A stretch of 33,222 nt of DNA, from positions 1-33,222 of the forward strand of contig JAVBND010000102.1 of assembly GCA_031551775.1 (NCBI GenBank), given 5' to 3'. Positions 1-7,347 of the stretch are shown in pieces. The notes beneath the pieces are model-generated. The model searched no databases, was not told the origin of the DNA, and saw nothing but the letters and a program-made list of their open reading frames with translations. Position 1 is the first letter of the stretch; each line of letters begins with the position of its first letter. The translations under genes and the position numbers were made by a program. This DNA is from Anaerozeibacter sp031551775. Lineage in GTDB: Bacteria; Bacillota; Clostridia; Christensenellales; Aristaeellaceae.

Positions 1-111
1 TTCATTGATGGCTTCTACAACACCCGCAGAATTCAGAAAAACCTCGGCTTTCTCGCCCCGCTTCAGTGGCTCCGTCTTTGGGAGGCGAGATCGTTCCTTC
101 TAGCTGCTTAG
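1..111 (+). CDS. IS3-family transposase (OrfB), C-terminal fragment
   Basis: Frame 1 is open from the first base to a TAG at 109-111 and gives 36 residues. They begin FIDGFYNTRRIQKNLGF, which matches the C-terminal signature of IS3-family DDE transposases (Y-N-x-x-R-x-x-x-x-L-G-x-x-x-P). In this family the protein cuts and joins DNA during transposition. The catalytic DDE residues lie upstream, outside the window. The tail after the signature is short and tryptophan-rich. Family assignment is firm for so short a piece; the subgroup is not determined. Confidence 0.75.
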   Translation, partial: FIDGFYNTRRIQKNLGFLAPLQWLRLWEARSFLLAA

Positions 112-142
112 CTTTTTGTCCGTTTTTCTGTTGACGTACCCA
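1..142 (+). mobile_element. IS3-family insertion sequence, right end (cut by window edge)
   Basis: The window opens inside the 3' end of an IS3-type transposase frame. After its stop, a T-rich stretch with GTTGACGTACCCA resembles the usual right terminus of IS3 elements, which end in CA. The end is placed near 142 because the recombinase reading frame resumes just after it. The left part and left inverted repeat are outside the window, so the terminal repeat could not be matched and the exact end is inferred. Confidence 0.6.
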
Positions 143-437
143 GGGTATTCGAAAATCGGCGCAGATGTACAAGATTAGGTTGAGCGGCTACGATTATCAG
201 ACAGTAGCGGCAGCAGGCGGCCATTCACCGGCTGTGCTGATGAGCAACTACGATGAATCGCTGGAAATCGAGAAGAAGGGATTGGCGGCAAAGGTTCAGG
301 AGAACTTCTATCCGAAGGCTGAAGCGGATGATCAGGGCGCCGAAAGCGGCTTGACATTGGAGCGGTTGCTGGAGGAAATCCAGAAGAATCCTCAGCTTTT
401 AGCAGGAATGTTGCGCTCAATGCAGCCTGTGCGCTAG
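143..437 (+). pseudogene. tyrosine recombinase/integrase, 5'-truncated by the IS
   Basis: The frame can be read from about 135 through the IS junction to a stop at 437. It contains IRKSAQ, which fits the box II Arg region (HxLR-K/T-x), then GGHSPAVLMSNYDE. The latter carries the conserved GH and the nucleophilic Tyr at the usual spacing of about 35 residues after the Arg. The tail resembles phage and conjugative-element integrases of Firmicutes. Everything before box II, including the first catalytic Arg and the Lys, is gone, and the position of the box II His is Gln at the junction. The piece is therefore almost certainly inactive. An internal ATG at 165 would give 90 residues but has no clear ribosome site. 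It sits beside the 3' end of a tRNA gene, a common integration site for such enzymes. Confidence 0.7.
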
Positions 438-462
438 GTGCTCGCGGTGCGCAGTCACAGAA

Positions 463-505
463 TGCTTAGCAGGATTCTTTAGCAGAAACGAGATTCTGCT
501 AAGCA
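463..505. repeat. clustered TTAGCAG direct and inverted repeats
   Basis: TGCTTAGCAG (463-472) and CTGCTAAGCA (496-505) are perfect inverted arms. A nested pair, TTAGCAGAA (479-487) and TTCTGCTAA (494-502), forms a second possible 9 bp stem with a 6 nt loop. The heptamer TTAGCAG therefore occurs twice directly and once inverted in 43 bp. It lies between the recombinase remnant and the tRNA. It may be a recombinase arm or core site, or simply a terminator for the recombinase gene. No poly-T follows on the plus strand, which makes an ordinary terminator less likely. Confidence 0.5.
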
Positions 506-523
506 AATGGTTTTCGAGGGCAA

Positions 524-561
524 AGAAAAAGCCCCGAAAACTCAATGTTTTCAGGGCTTTC
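524..561 (-). terminator. intrinsic terminator of the tRNA-Thr gene
   Basis: On the minus strand a stem AAAGCCCTGAAAAC / GTTTTCGGGGCTTT with a 5-6 nt loop is followed by a T-rich run. It lies just past the 3' end of the tRNA gene and fits a rho-independent terminator. Confidence 0.85.
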
Positions 562-564
562 TGT

Positions 565-640
<76 letters not shown>

Positions 641-663
641 ACAACTTTGCGAACGCAAGTGCT

Positions 664-692
664 ATAATACATCATTCGGCACAAAAAAGCAA
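664..692 (-). promoter_or_regulatory. promoter of tRNA-Thr
   Basis: On the minus strand TTGCTT (687-692) and TATTAT (664-669) are separated by exactly 17 bp. The -10 lies about 24 nt before the tRNA 5' end. Confidence 0.6.
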
Positions 693-770
693 GTGGTTTA
701 CATAATTATTTCATTTCGGGGTGCAAGCCAGGCTTCACCGGAATTGCGCACAGGGCACAATGCCATTGGC

Positions 771-807
771 AAAAAAGGGCCGTCCCATGATTGATCACGG
801 GACGGCC
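771..807 (-). terminator. intrinsic terminator after the prsA-like gene
   Basis: On the minus strand GGCCGTCCCGTGA (795-807) pairs with TCATGGGACGGCC (778-790) around a 4 nt loop, with a single G-T wobble, and is followed by CTTTTTT. It lies 16 nt after the stop codon of the prsA-like gene and should end the long minus-strand transcript. Confidence 0.92.
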
Positions 808-822
808 ACACAAAAGCCCGTC

Positions 823-2292
823 TTATTTCATCTTGTCCACATAGGTCTTGACGTTCGCCTCGCTCACCCACTGGGCGACGGTTTCTTCATAGTGCGTGTC
901 CTTGGCCGCGTCAAGCGCCGCTTCTTCCGCGCGGGCCTTGAGCTTTTCGAACGGCACAGGACCTGCGGCTACGTCGCTCATGTAGCGGATGATGTGAATG
1001 CCCGAGGATCCGATGACGGGCTGCGAAACGTCGCCTACCTTTTGAAGCGCCATGGCGGCCTTCGTGAACTCGTCTTCCCACATCTCGGAATTCGCCGACA
1101 CGTAGTAGCCTTCGCTCAGTCCGGGTTCCATCTTCATGCCTTCGTCCTCGCCGTATTCGGCGATCAACTGGTCAAAGTCGGCGCCGGAGGCGATCTTGCC
1201 CTGAATCTCGGCCACCTTGGCTTCAAGCGTCTTGGCAAACTCGGCCTTGAGCGCGTCGAGCTTCGCGGTCAGTTCCGCTTCCTTCGCCTTGAGCTCCGCC
1301 TCGCTGAGCACCGGTTCCTCCTCAAAGTCCTCATCGGGGGCGTCCGCGGGTTCCTGCTCGACCATGAGCGCTGCCTCGCCTTCAGCAGCGGGCGCTTCGC
1401 CTAATGTCTCGGCGGCATCTTCCGCCGCACCGTCGGATTCAAGCAACAGCTCGTCTTCGGTGTGCACGTGACCGTCGCCTTCGTAGTGTTCCTCAAGCGG
1501 CAGGTCGCCCTCTTCGGGGCTGCCTTCGAGCTGGTAGCGCACGTCTTCAAGCTCGATCACCAGATCGTCCATCTTTTCAATCTGCTCGTCGGTGAAGGAG
1601 AGCAAAATGTGCTTGACGGTGCGGTAGCCTTCCGGCACCCACGCGACCGTCTCGCCGCTGGTCGCGGCGTATTCAAAATCGTAGGGGCTGGCCGAATAGG
1701 CTTCCTGGTCGGAGGCGACCATGCTGTCGTAAGCCGCCCGGATCTCCTCCTCCGTCGGGGCCACGTCCTTTGTCACATGCTCGAACATCTTGTCCACCCA
1801 CGCGTTTTCTATCGCGTACTGGATTTCGCCCTCTAGCACATAGCCCTGTTCGGCCAGGTAATCGACGGCGGCCTGACGGTTGGCCTCCTCGGAGCCTTCA
1901 TCGAAGTACACCGTATAGTACTCAATCGCCTCGTTGTACGACGCGGTGATCTCGGCGGTCAGGTCGGCCTTCTCGTCGTCGGTCATAGCGGTAAGACCCA
2001 GCTCGTCCGCCTTGAGGCGCACGACGGCTTCCTCGACCATGTAGTCGAGCAAGTCCTGCTTGATCGAAGTGATGGTCGCGGCGTCCGTCAGGGACTGGCC
2101 GTAGCTCTCGTAGTAGCTCACAACTTCGTCGTACTGGGCCATGGCTTCGCCCTTGAGTATCTTGCCGCCGGTATACTCGGCAACCACGGTCTGATCGTCC
2201 ACTTCCTTGTTGACCTTGATCAAGTTGCAGCCGCTGAGCATCACCACGGTCACCAGGAGCAGCGCCAGCAATTTCCCCATTTGTTTGTTCAT
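823..2292 (-). CDS. prsA: PrsA-like foldase lipoprotein with parvulin domain
   Basis: A 489-residue extracytoplasmic peptidyl-prolyl isomerase and chaperone expected to help secreted proteins fold at the outer face of the membrane. The N-terminus has a hydrophobic stretch and lipobox LSGC (Cys22), so lipid anchoring is predicted. Residues about 30-200 form a SurA/PrsA-type helical chaperone region. The rotamase domain starts at YRTVKHILLSF (about 223-233) and resumes at ASGADFDQLIAEYGED (about 368-383), ending with GIHIIRYM (431-438). Between these parts lie about 125 residues, rich in Asp/Glu with a helical stretch near 330-362; usual parvulin domains have a few tens here. The ATG at 2292 is supported by AAGGAGAT 10 nt upstream. 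It is last in the minus-strand gene run but also has a promoter candidate of its own. PrsA function is inferred from domain order; catalytic activity is not certain given the insertion. Confidence 0.85.
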   Translation of the reverse strand: MNKQMGKLLALLLVTVVMLSGCNLIKVNKEVDDQTVVAEYTGGKILKGEAMAQYDEVVSYYESYGQSLTDAATITSIKQDLLDYMVEEAVVRLKADELGLTAMTDDEKADLTAEITASYNEAIEYYTVYFDEGSEEANRQAAVDYLAEQGYVLEGEIQYAIENAWVDKMFEHVTKDVAPTEEEIRAAYDSMVASDQEAYSASPYDFEYAATSGETVAWVPEGYRTVKHILLSFTDEQIEKMDDLVIELEDVRYQLEGSPEEGDLPLEEHYEGDGHVHTEDELLLESDGAAEDAAETLGEAPAAEGEAALMVEQEPADAPDEDFEEEPVLSEAELKAKEAELTAKLDALKAEFAKTLEAKVAEIQGKIASGADFDQLIAEYGEDEGMKMEPGLSEGYYVSANSEMWEDEFTKAAMALQKVGDVSQPVIGSSGIHIIRYMSDVAAGPVPFEKLKARAEEAALDAAKDTHYEETVAQWVSEANVKTYVDKMK

Positions 2293-2330
2293 GAAGTCTT
2301 ATCTCCTTCCAGATTTACGCACGCTACTAT

Positions 2331-2358
2331 TTTATAATGAAATCGTGTCAGTTCGCAA
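2331..2358 (-). promoter_or_regulatory. candidate promoter of the prsA-like gene
   Basis: On the minus strand TTGCGA (2353-2358) and TATAAA (2331-2336) are spaced 16 bp, about 40 nt before the start codon. The -35 overlaps the last codons of the upstream gene. It would allow expression independent of the upstream operon. Confidence 0.5.
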
Positions 2359-2911
2359 GCGAATTTGTGTCACCGGATAGGCGAAGGTGCTCGATGATCT
2401 GGGCGATCACCGTTTCGCGCGCCTCGCCCGCCGCGCCCAGCGGCTGCGCGCCCTCGATCAAGGACACTTTCTTCATGCGGGCCGACAGGCCGCTTGTAAT
2501 CCGGCGCACACCCACGCCTCTCCCCTCGCCCGCCGCGTTCACCACGATGAGCGTGGGCGCGACCACGGCAAACAAATTGCGCATCGCGAGCCGCCCCAGC
2601 GCCTGTCCTCCGCGCTCCCCCGTCCAGGACGGCGCGATCAGAACCAGCGAGGAAACCGCGTATTGTTCGGCAATCACGAGCGCCATGGCGGCGCCGCCGC
2701 CCAGGCCAACCACGGAGGACGCGCCGCGGCGAGCGGCCAGCTCGACGTAGCGGGTACGCACATCGTCAAGCCTTGCCATGCGCCGGGCCGCCTCCACATC
2801 CATAAAGGCGCTGTCCCAGCCGCGCATTTGAAGCGCTTCCGTGAGCGGCTCGAGCAGGTGCGCCTCGGCTTGTCCCGACCCCAAGGTGAGGCATCCGCCA
2901 ACGCTTGCCAT
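2348..2911 (-). CDS. alpha/beta-hydrolase-like protein lacking the nucleophile Ser
   Basis: About 187 residues of alpha/beta-hydrolase character. An early strand GGCLTLGSG is followed by LLEPLTEALQMRGWDSAFMDV, as in lipase/esterase-like folds. Then comes VVGLGGGAAMAL where such enzymes have the nucleophile elbow GxSxG, and SSLVLIAPSW after it. The catalytic Ser position is Gly, so ordinary esterase activity is unlikely. Start choice is uncertain. The ATG at 2911 has AGGA 8 nt before it. The frame also stays open upstream through an ATG at 2929 and a TTG at 2950 to just past the end of hom. A strong AGGAGG (2968-2973) lies 17 nt from that TTG but 10 nt from a TTG in another frame. It lies 76 nt after hom in the same direction. 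Its function is unknown; a degenerate enzyme or binding protein is possible. Confidence 0.6.
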   Translation of the reverse strand: MASVGGCLTLGSGQAEAHLLEPLTEALQMRGWDSAFMDVEAARRMARLDDVRTRYVELAARRGASSVVGLGGGAAMALVIAEQYAVSSLVLIAPSWTGERGGQALGRLAMRNLFAVVAPTLIVVNAAGEGRGVGVRRITSGLSARMKKVSLIEGAQPLGAAGEARETVIAQIIEHLRLSGDTNSLAN

Positions 2912-2987
2912 ATCGCATTTCCTCGCCATGTCCTTTAATAGACGCGCCAAACGCCAAAAGCGTTGCGCCTCCTCAGGATATAGCGTA

Positions 2988-4196
2988 TTAAAAAACGATC
3001 AGGGGTATGCCCACCTTGAGTCCCGCCCGCTCGATGGCTGAGATGGTCGCCATGGCCCGGCTGTACCTCATCGGCTCGAGCTGAACCGCGCTCATCCCGT
3101 CCAGTTGAACGGTCTTCGCGATTCCTGGGATATCTTGCGGCGCTTCGCCTTCGACCCGAACAGCGAGCGTCACCGCCGTATCGTCCGGGGAAACAAAAGC
3201 CGGAGCCGCGCCAAAGCACGGGGCGCCGGGCTCTTTGGCCGCGCCGCGCGCGATTTCAATCAAGTCGCCGACGAGCGCGCTTGCCGTCGGAAGCTTGCCC
3301 GCGCCGCGCCCGTAAAACAACACGTCACCCACACAGTCGCCCGTGACGACGAGGGCGTTGAATACGTCGTTCACGCCATACAAGGGGCTCTCCTGCGTGA
3401 CCAGCGCCGGATGCACCCAACCGGTCCAGCCCGCCCCGACCATCTCGCCGTGCACGATCAGCTTGACCGCGCCGTGTAGCGCCTTGGCGCACGCCATGTC
3501 GCGCTCGGTGACGCGGGCGATGCCCTCCGTCGGGATCAAGACATCGTCCGTCAGGGCACTTGCGAAAGCGGCGTTGGCCAGAATCGCAAGCTTGCGCCGC
3601 GCGTCCCAGCCCTCGATGTCGGCATCGGGGTTCGCCTCCACATAACCCATCGACTTGGCTTCGCCCAGCGCGGCCGGAAAACCCATGCCGCTTTGCTCCA
3701 TGCGGGTAAGCAGGTAGTTGGTCGAGCCGTTGACTATGCCCGAAAGCGAAGTGATGCGGTTGCCCGCAAGGCACGCGCCGATGGGGCGCAAGACCGGCAC
3801 GCCGCCGCAGACCGATGCCTCGTAGAGGTACTTCGCGCCGTGCGCGCGGGCAAGCGCCTTAAGCGTATCGCCGTGCGTCGCGACCAGTTCCTTGTTGGAA
3901 GTGATGACGCTGATGCCCTTCTCAAGCGCGCGCTTGGTATAATCGTAGGCAATGCGCGCCCCGCCGATGGTCTCGGCCACGACCTTGATGTCGGGATCGT
4001 CAAGCACACGGCTAAAATCGCTCGTGAGCGTCACGCCTTCGGGCGTTTCAATTTCGCGCACATCCACCATGTATTTTAAGAATATGTCGGCGCCCGCGGC
4101 GCGCGAGATCACCTCGCGGTTCTTCGTCAGCATCTCGGCCAGACCCGACCCTACGACGCCGCAGCCCGCCACCGCGACGCCCATTTGTTTGCCCAT
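2988..4196 (-). CDS. hom: homoserine dehydrogenase
   Basis: About 402 residues. It reduces aspartate-semialdehyde to homoserine with NAD(P)H in the cytoplasm, at the branch to threonine and methionine. The N-terminal Rossmann motif is GCGVVGSG (about 12-19). TSNKELVATHG (about 99-109) and the signature GIVNGSTNYLLT (about 153-164) follow. DIEGWDARRKLAILAN (about 193-208) carries the catalytic Asp/Lys pair. The end after about residue 335 looks like a short, degenerate ACT domain, so threonine feedback may be weak or absent; that is inference. The ATG at 4196 overlaps the stop of the upstream kinase as TGATG, which suggests translational coupling. A GTG one codon earlier is possible. No other threonine-pathway gene is recognisable nearby. 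Confidence 0.93.
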   Translation of the reverse strand: MGKQMGVAVAGCGVVGSGLAEMLTKNREVISRAAGADIFLKYMVDVREIETPEGVTLTSDFSRVLDDPDIKVVAETIGGARIAYDYTKRALEKGISVITSNKELVATHGDTLKALARAHGAKYLYEASVCGGVPVLRPIGACLAGNRITSLSGIVNGSTNYLLTRMEQSGMGFPAALGEAKSMGYVEANPDADIEGWDARRKLAILANAAFASALTDDVLIPTEGIARVTERDMACAKALHGAVKLIVHGEMVGAGWTGWVHPALVTQESPLYGVNDVFNALVVTGDCVGDVLFYGRGAGKLPTASALVGDLIEIARGAAKEPGAPCFGAAPAFVSPDDTAVTLAVRVEGEAPQDIPGIAKTVQLDGMSAVQLEPMRYSRAMATISAIERAGLKVGIPLIVF

Positions 4197-5131
4197 CACA
4201 CATCGACCCTCTCAACCGTTATTTGCGAAAGCAATTCCTTTATTTTTGCCCTGTCGGCAAGGCCCGTGCCCTCCTTCAGGACGCTGGCGGTGGCGCACGC
4301 CGCGCCGCGCCTGAGTACTTCGTCGCCGCCGAGCTCCCGCAGCATCCCCGACAGCATGCCCGCGACCATCGAATCGCCCGCGCCTACCGTCGAGAGCGCC
4401 GCCACCTTGAGCGCCGGTGTGAAAAACACCCCGTCCGAACCCGCGAGCAACGCGCCCTCCGCCCCCAAGGACACCCCCACGCGCTCAATGCCCTTTTCCA
4501 CAAGTTTGAGCGCCGCGTGCGCGACTTCCTTCGTGTTCATGAGTTTGCGTCCAAGTTCCATTTCAAGCTCCATTTTGTTGGGCTTGATGAAGTACGGTTT
4601 TGCGGAAACGCCCAGCTTGAACGCCGCGCCCTCGGCGTCGAGCACCAATCGGCAGGCGGAACCGGAAAGCATGCTGATGATTTCTCCGTAGTAGCCCGCC
4701 TTCACCCCCGGCGGAAGCGAACCGGTCAGGACCAGGTAATCACTGTCCTCCGCCGCGCGCGCGATGACCTCAGTCACCTCTTCAAGCTGCGCTGCCGTTA
4801 CGGGCAAGCCCGGCTCGTTGATCTCGGTCACCACGCCTTTGGACTGATCGAGCACCTTGAGGTTGGTGCGGATGCTTCCGTCAAGCCACAGGCACTCACA
4901 CGCCACGCCATGCTTGATCAGTTTGTTCTCAATAATCTGGCCGTTCTCCCGGCGCAAAAACCCTACGCACCGGGTTTCAATGCCCAGTTCCGCCGCCACC
5001 ACCGCCACATTGATGGCCTTGCCGCCCGCATCCTTGCGCGAGTCCACCACCCGGTTCATGGAACCAAAGTGAAAGCACTCAATGGTTACCGATTTGTCCA
5101 CGCTGGGGTTGAGGCTGACCGAGGTAATCAT
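4196..5131 (-). CDS. PfkB-family sugar kinase, 1-phosphofructokinase-like
   Basis: A 311-residue cytoplasmic ribokinase-fold kinase that most resembles 1-phosphofructokinase or tagatose-6-phosphate kinase, which phosphorylate a sugar phosphate with ATP. The start SVSLNPSVDK, the AGGKAINVA substrate loop (about 35-43), LTGSLPPGV (near 135-143), IKPNKMELE, and the C-terminal STVGAGDSMVAGML (catalytic Asp, anion hole) are all present. The ATG at 5131 has GGAGGG about 10 nt upstream. The gene begins 36 nt after rodA and its stop overlaps hom by one base. No fructose PTS or regulator is nearby, so the substrate is not set by context. Coupling to hom is unusual for fruK and leaves room for another substrate. 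Confidence 0.82.
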   Translation of the reverse strand: MITSVSLNPSVDKSVTIECFHFGSMNRVVDSRKDAGGKAINVAVVAAELGIETRCVGFLRRENGQIIENKLIKHGVACECLWLDGSIRTNLKVLDQSKGVVTEINEPGLPVTAAQLEEVTEVIARAAEDSDYLVLTGSLPPGVKAGYYGEIISMLSGSACRLVLDAEGAAFKLGVSAKPYFIKPNKMELEMELGRKLMNTKEVAHAALKLVEKGIERVGVSLGAEGALLAGSDGVFFTPALKVAALSTVGAGDSMVAGMLSGMLRELGGDEVLRRGAACATASVLKEGTGLADRAKIKELLSQITVERVDV

Positions 5132-5167
5132 GATACCCGTCCCTCCGTTATATATGCTGGCCGGCTG

Positions 5168-6502
5168 TTACAGCCGTGCCGCCCGCCGCGCCTTGCCGCG
5201 TTTTCGATTTTCACGCGAGCGCATGGATATGCCAAATACCAGGCCCATGCCGATCATGTTGGTGAGCAGATTCGAGCCTCCGTAGCTGATGAAGGGCAAA
5301 GGAATGCCGGTAACCGGCAACAGGCCAACAACCATGCCCACGTTTTCGACGATATGAAACAGTTGCATCGACATGACGCCGATGATCACGTATGTCCCGA
5401 ACGGGTCCGCCGCCTGGCTCGAGAGCGCGACCATTCGAATCATGAGCAGCGCGAACGCCAACACCAGCAGACCCGCGCCCACGAAGCCGAAGGCCTCGCA
5501 GACGATGGCGAATATGAAATCGGTGTAGTCGTCGGGGATGTAGTTGAGCGAGGCGATGCTGCCCTCGGAGAACAGGCCCTTGCCCCACATGCCCCCCGAA
5601 CCCACCGCGATTCTCGCGTTGTTCATCTGCATGCCCGCGCCGGAGGTATCGTAGGTGGGGTCCAGGAACACCAAGATGCGCTCCAGGCGGAAACTGTTTT
5701 CCGCCACGTTCATTAGGTACCACAGGGGCACCAGCATGAGCACCGCCAGCGCCAGGATGCCAAAGATCAGCTTGTAGCTGGTGCCGGACGAGAAGAGCAT
5801 GACGCCGAAAATGACGATGTACACAAGCGCCGTGCCCACGTCCGGCTGCGCGACGATCAGGATCAGCGGCAGGCCTACATATGCCAGCGTCGGCAGCAAC
5901 TCCTGCACCGTGGTGATGGGGTTTTGCCGAGCGGCGAAGAGCTTGGCCAGCGAGATGATGATGGCCAGCTTGCCAAACTCCGACGGTTGCATGGTGCGCG
6001 CCATGTCGCTGCCCCAGCGAAACCACCCGGCCATGCCGCCGCGGCCCCGCTCCATGAACAGCACGACGGTCAAAAGCGCGATATTGGCCCAGTAGATTTT
6101 GTTGGCGTGACGCTCGAACAGCTCGTAGTCGAGAAAGATGACAAATCCCATGACCAGCAGCCCCACGCCCACCCACATGAGTTGAAGCCCCGCGTAGTAC
6201 GTGGGCTGGGTGCGCAGCAGTTCCAGAAAGGACAGGTTGTTCACATTTCCCGTCGCGAGCGGAGCGGCCGTAGCGCAGAAGATGCACAGGACGCCAAAGA
6301 GCGCAATGCCCATCAGCAGGATGAACAGCCCCCAATCAAAGTTGCGCAAAAGCGTCGGGGTAAATTTGTTGCGCTCGATGAACCGAAGCGTCCTTTGGTA
6401 CTGCCTCTCAAGCAGCGCCGGTTTTTTCACCTTGGTTCCTTCGCGCCGAATGCGCCGCTCGCGCCTGCTTCTTTCCGGGTGTAAAGCTTCTTCGCTATGC
6501 AT
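5168..6502 (-). CDS. rodA: RodA, SEDS peptidoglycan glycosyltransferase
   Basis: A 444-residue integral membrane protein that polymerises glycan strands from lipid II during lateral wall growth, paired with PBP2. It starts with about 45 basic cytoplasmic residues and then has about ten membrane spans. SEDS motifs include QPSEFGKLAIIISLAKLF, QPDVGTALVY, the extracellular loop GSIASLNYIPDDYTDFIFA with the essential Asp, and the end motif GIPLPFISYGGSNLL. GGGAGG 6 nt before the ATG at 6502 supports this start. It follows minD by 21 nt and its partner mrdA lies two genes upstream, the usual order in Clostridia. All key residues I can judge are intact, so the synthase should work. Confidence 0.96.
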   Translation of the reverse strand: MHSEEALHPERSRRERRIRREGTKVKKPALLERQYQRTLRFIERNKFTPTLLRNFDWGLFILLMGIALFGVLCIFCATAAPLATGNVNNLSFLELLRTQPTYYAGLQLMWVGVGLLVMGFVIFLDYELFERHANKIYWANIALLTVVLFMERGRGGMAGWFRWGSDMARTMQPSEFGKLAIIISLAKLFAARQNPITTVQELLPTLAYVGLPLILIVAQPDVGTALVYIVIFGVMLFSSGTSYKLIFGILALAVLMLVPLWYLMNVAENSFRLERILVFLDPTYDTSGAGMQMNNARIAVGSGGMWGKGLFSEGSIASLNYIPDDYTDFIFAIVCEAFGFVGAGLLVLAFALLMIRMVALSSQAADPFGTYVIIGVMSMQLFHIVENVGMVVGLLPVTGIPLPFISYGGSNLLTNMIGMGLVFGISMRSRENRKRGKARRAARL

Positions 6503-6523
6503 GATTGCCTCCCTGGAGTTTTC

Positions 6524-7330
6524 CTACGGTTCCCGCGCCTTGACGGCGGGAACCGGTTCGCGCCTGAGCGCTTCCCTCAACCGCTTCATGAGTCCCGCGC
6601 GTTTGACCGGCTCGATGGGCACGTCTTCGCCGAGCAACCGCCGGGCAATGCGCTCCAATGCGCGCATGGCGTCCGAATCTCCTATATCAGAAATTCCCGC
6701 GCGGCGCGCCATATGCTCGTCCTCGGGCACCAGGCCCAATACTTTAAGGCGCAGTCTCTCTTCGTAGGCGCCCGGCCCCACGACCGGGTCGGTCATGTCG
6801 CGCGGCAGCACGCGGTTGAGCACGACAAAAGGCCTCTTCACAATTTGCCGCTCGATAAGCCCGGCCACGCGCTCCACGTCGCGCATGGCGATGATGTCGC
6901 ACGCGCCGACCAGTATCGCCCCGTCCGCCGCGCTCGCCGCGTTGCGAAAGCCTCTCCCCACGCCCGCGGGACTGTCGATCAGGATGAAATCGAACCGGTC
7001 GCGCAGTTGGTTCATCACGCCTTCCATCGCCCGGGGCGTCAGCGCGTCGCTCCCGCGGGTTTGGGCGGCGCTGAGCAGGTAAAGCCCCTCCGCGTCCGGG
7101 CAACGGATGAGCGCCTGCTTGACGCGGCACATGCCTTCGGCCACGTCCGAAAGATCGTAGACCACCTTGTGTTCAAGCCCGAGCAAGATGTCGAGGCTGC
7201 GAAGGCCCATGTCCATGTCGATCAGCACTGCGCGCTTGCCCTTTCTGGCAAGCGACAAACCCAGGCCGGCCGCGAGCGTTGACTTGCCCACACCGCCCTT
7301 GCCGGAGGTGATCACCATCACATCGCCCAT
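6524..7330 (-). CDS. minD: MinD, septum-site-determining ATPase
   Basis: A 268-residue ParA/MinD-type ATPase that binds the membrane when ATP-bound and helps place the division site. The deviant Walker A is GKGGVGKST (about 10-18), switch I has DMDMGLRSLDILLG, and Walker B is FDFILIDSPAGVG. The C-terminus ends with a basic amphipathic stretch VKRAGLMKRLREALRR, fitting the MinD membrane-targeting helix. The ATG at 7330 has GGAGGG 8 nt upstream; the open frame extends further but only as overlap with mrdA. It lies 17 nt after mrdA and 21 nt before rodA. Clostridial operons often have minC before and minE after minD; neither is here. Confidence 0.93.
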   Translation of the reverse strand: MGDVMVITSGKGGVGKSTLAAGLGLSLARKGKRAVLIDMDMGLRSLDILLGLEHKVVYDLSDVAEGMCRVKQALIRCPDAEGLYLLSAAQTRGSDALTPRAMEGVMNQLRDRFDFILIDSPAGVGRGFRNAASAADGAILVGACDIIAMRDVERVAGLIERQIVKRPFVVLNRVLPRDMTDPVVGPGAYEERLRLKVLGLVPEDEHMARRAGISDIGDSDAMRALERIARRLLGEDVPIEPVKRAGLMKRLREALRREPVPAVKAREP

Positions 7331-7347
7331 CCCACAGCCCTCCCGCG

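Noticed and set aside
2900..3000. Riboswitch or attenuator after hom
   Set aside because: Only 76 bp lie between genes, with no stable competing stems seen.
4223..5716. Open frame of 497 codons antisense to the sugar kinase and rodA
   Set aside because: Composition of a shadow frame; it crosses two good genes and has no start signal.
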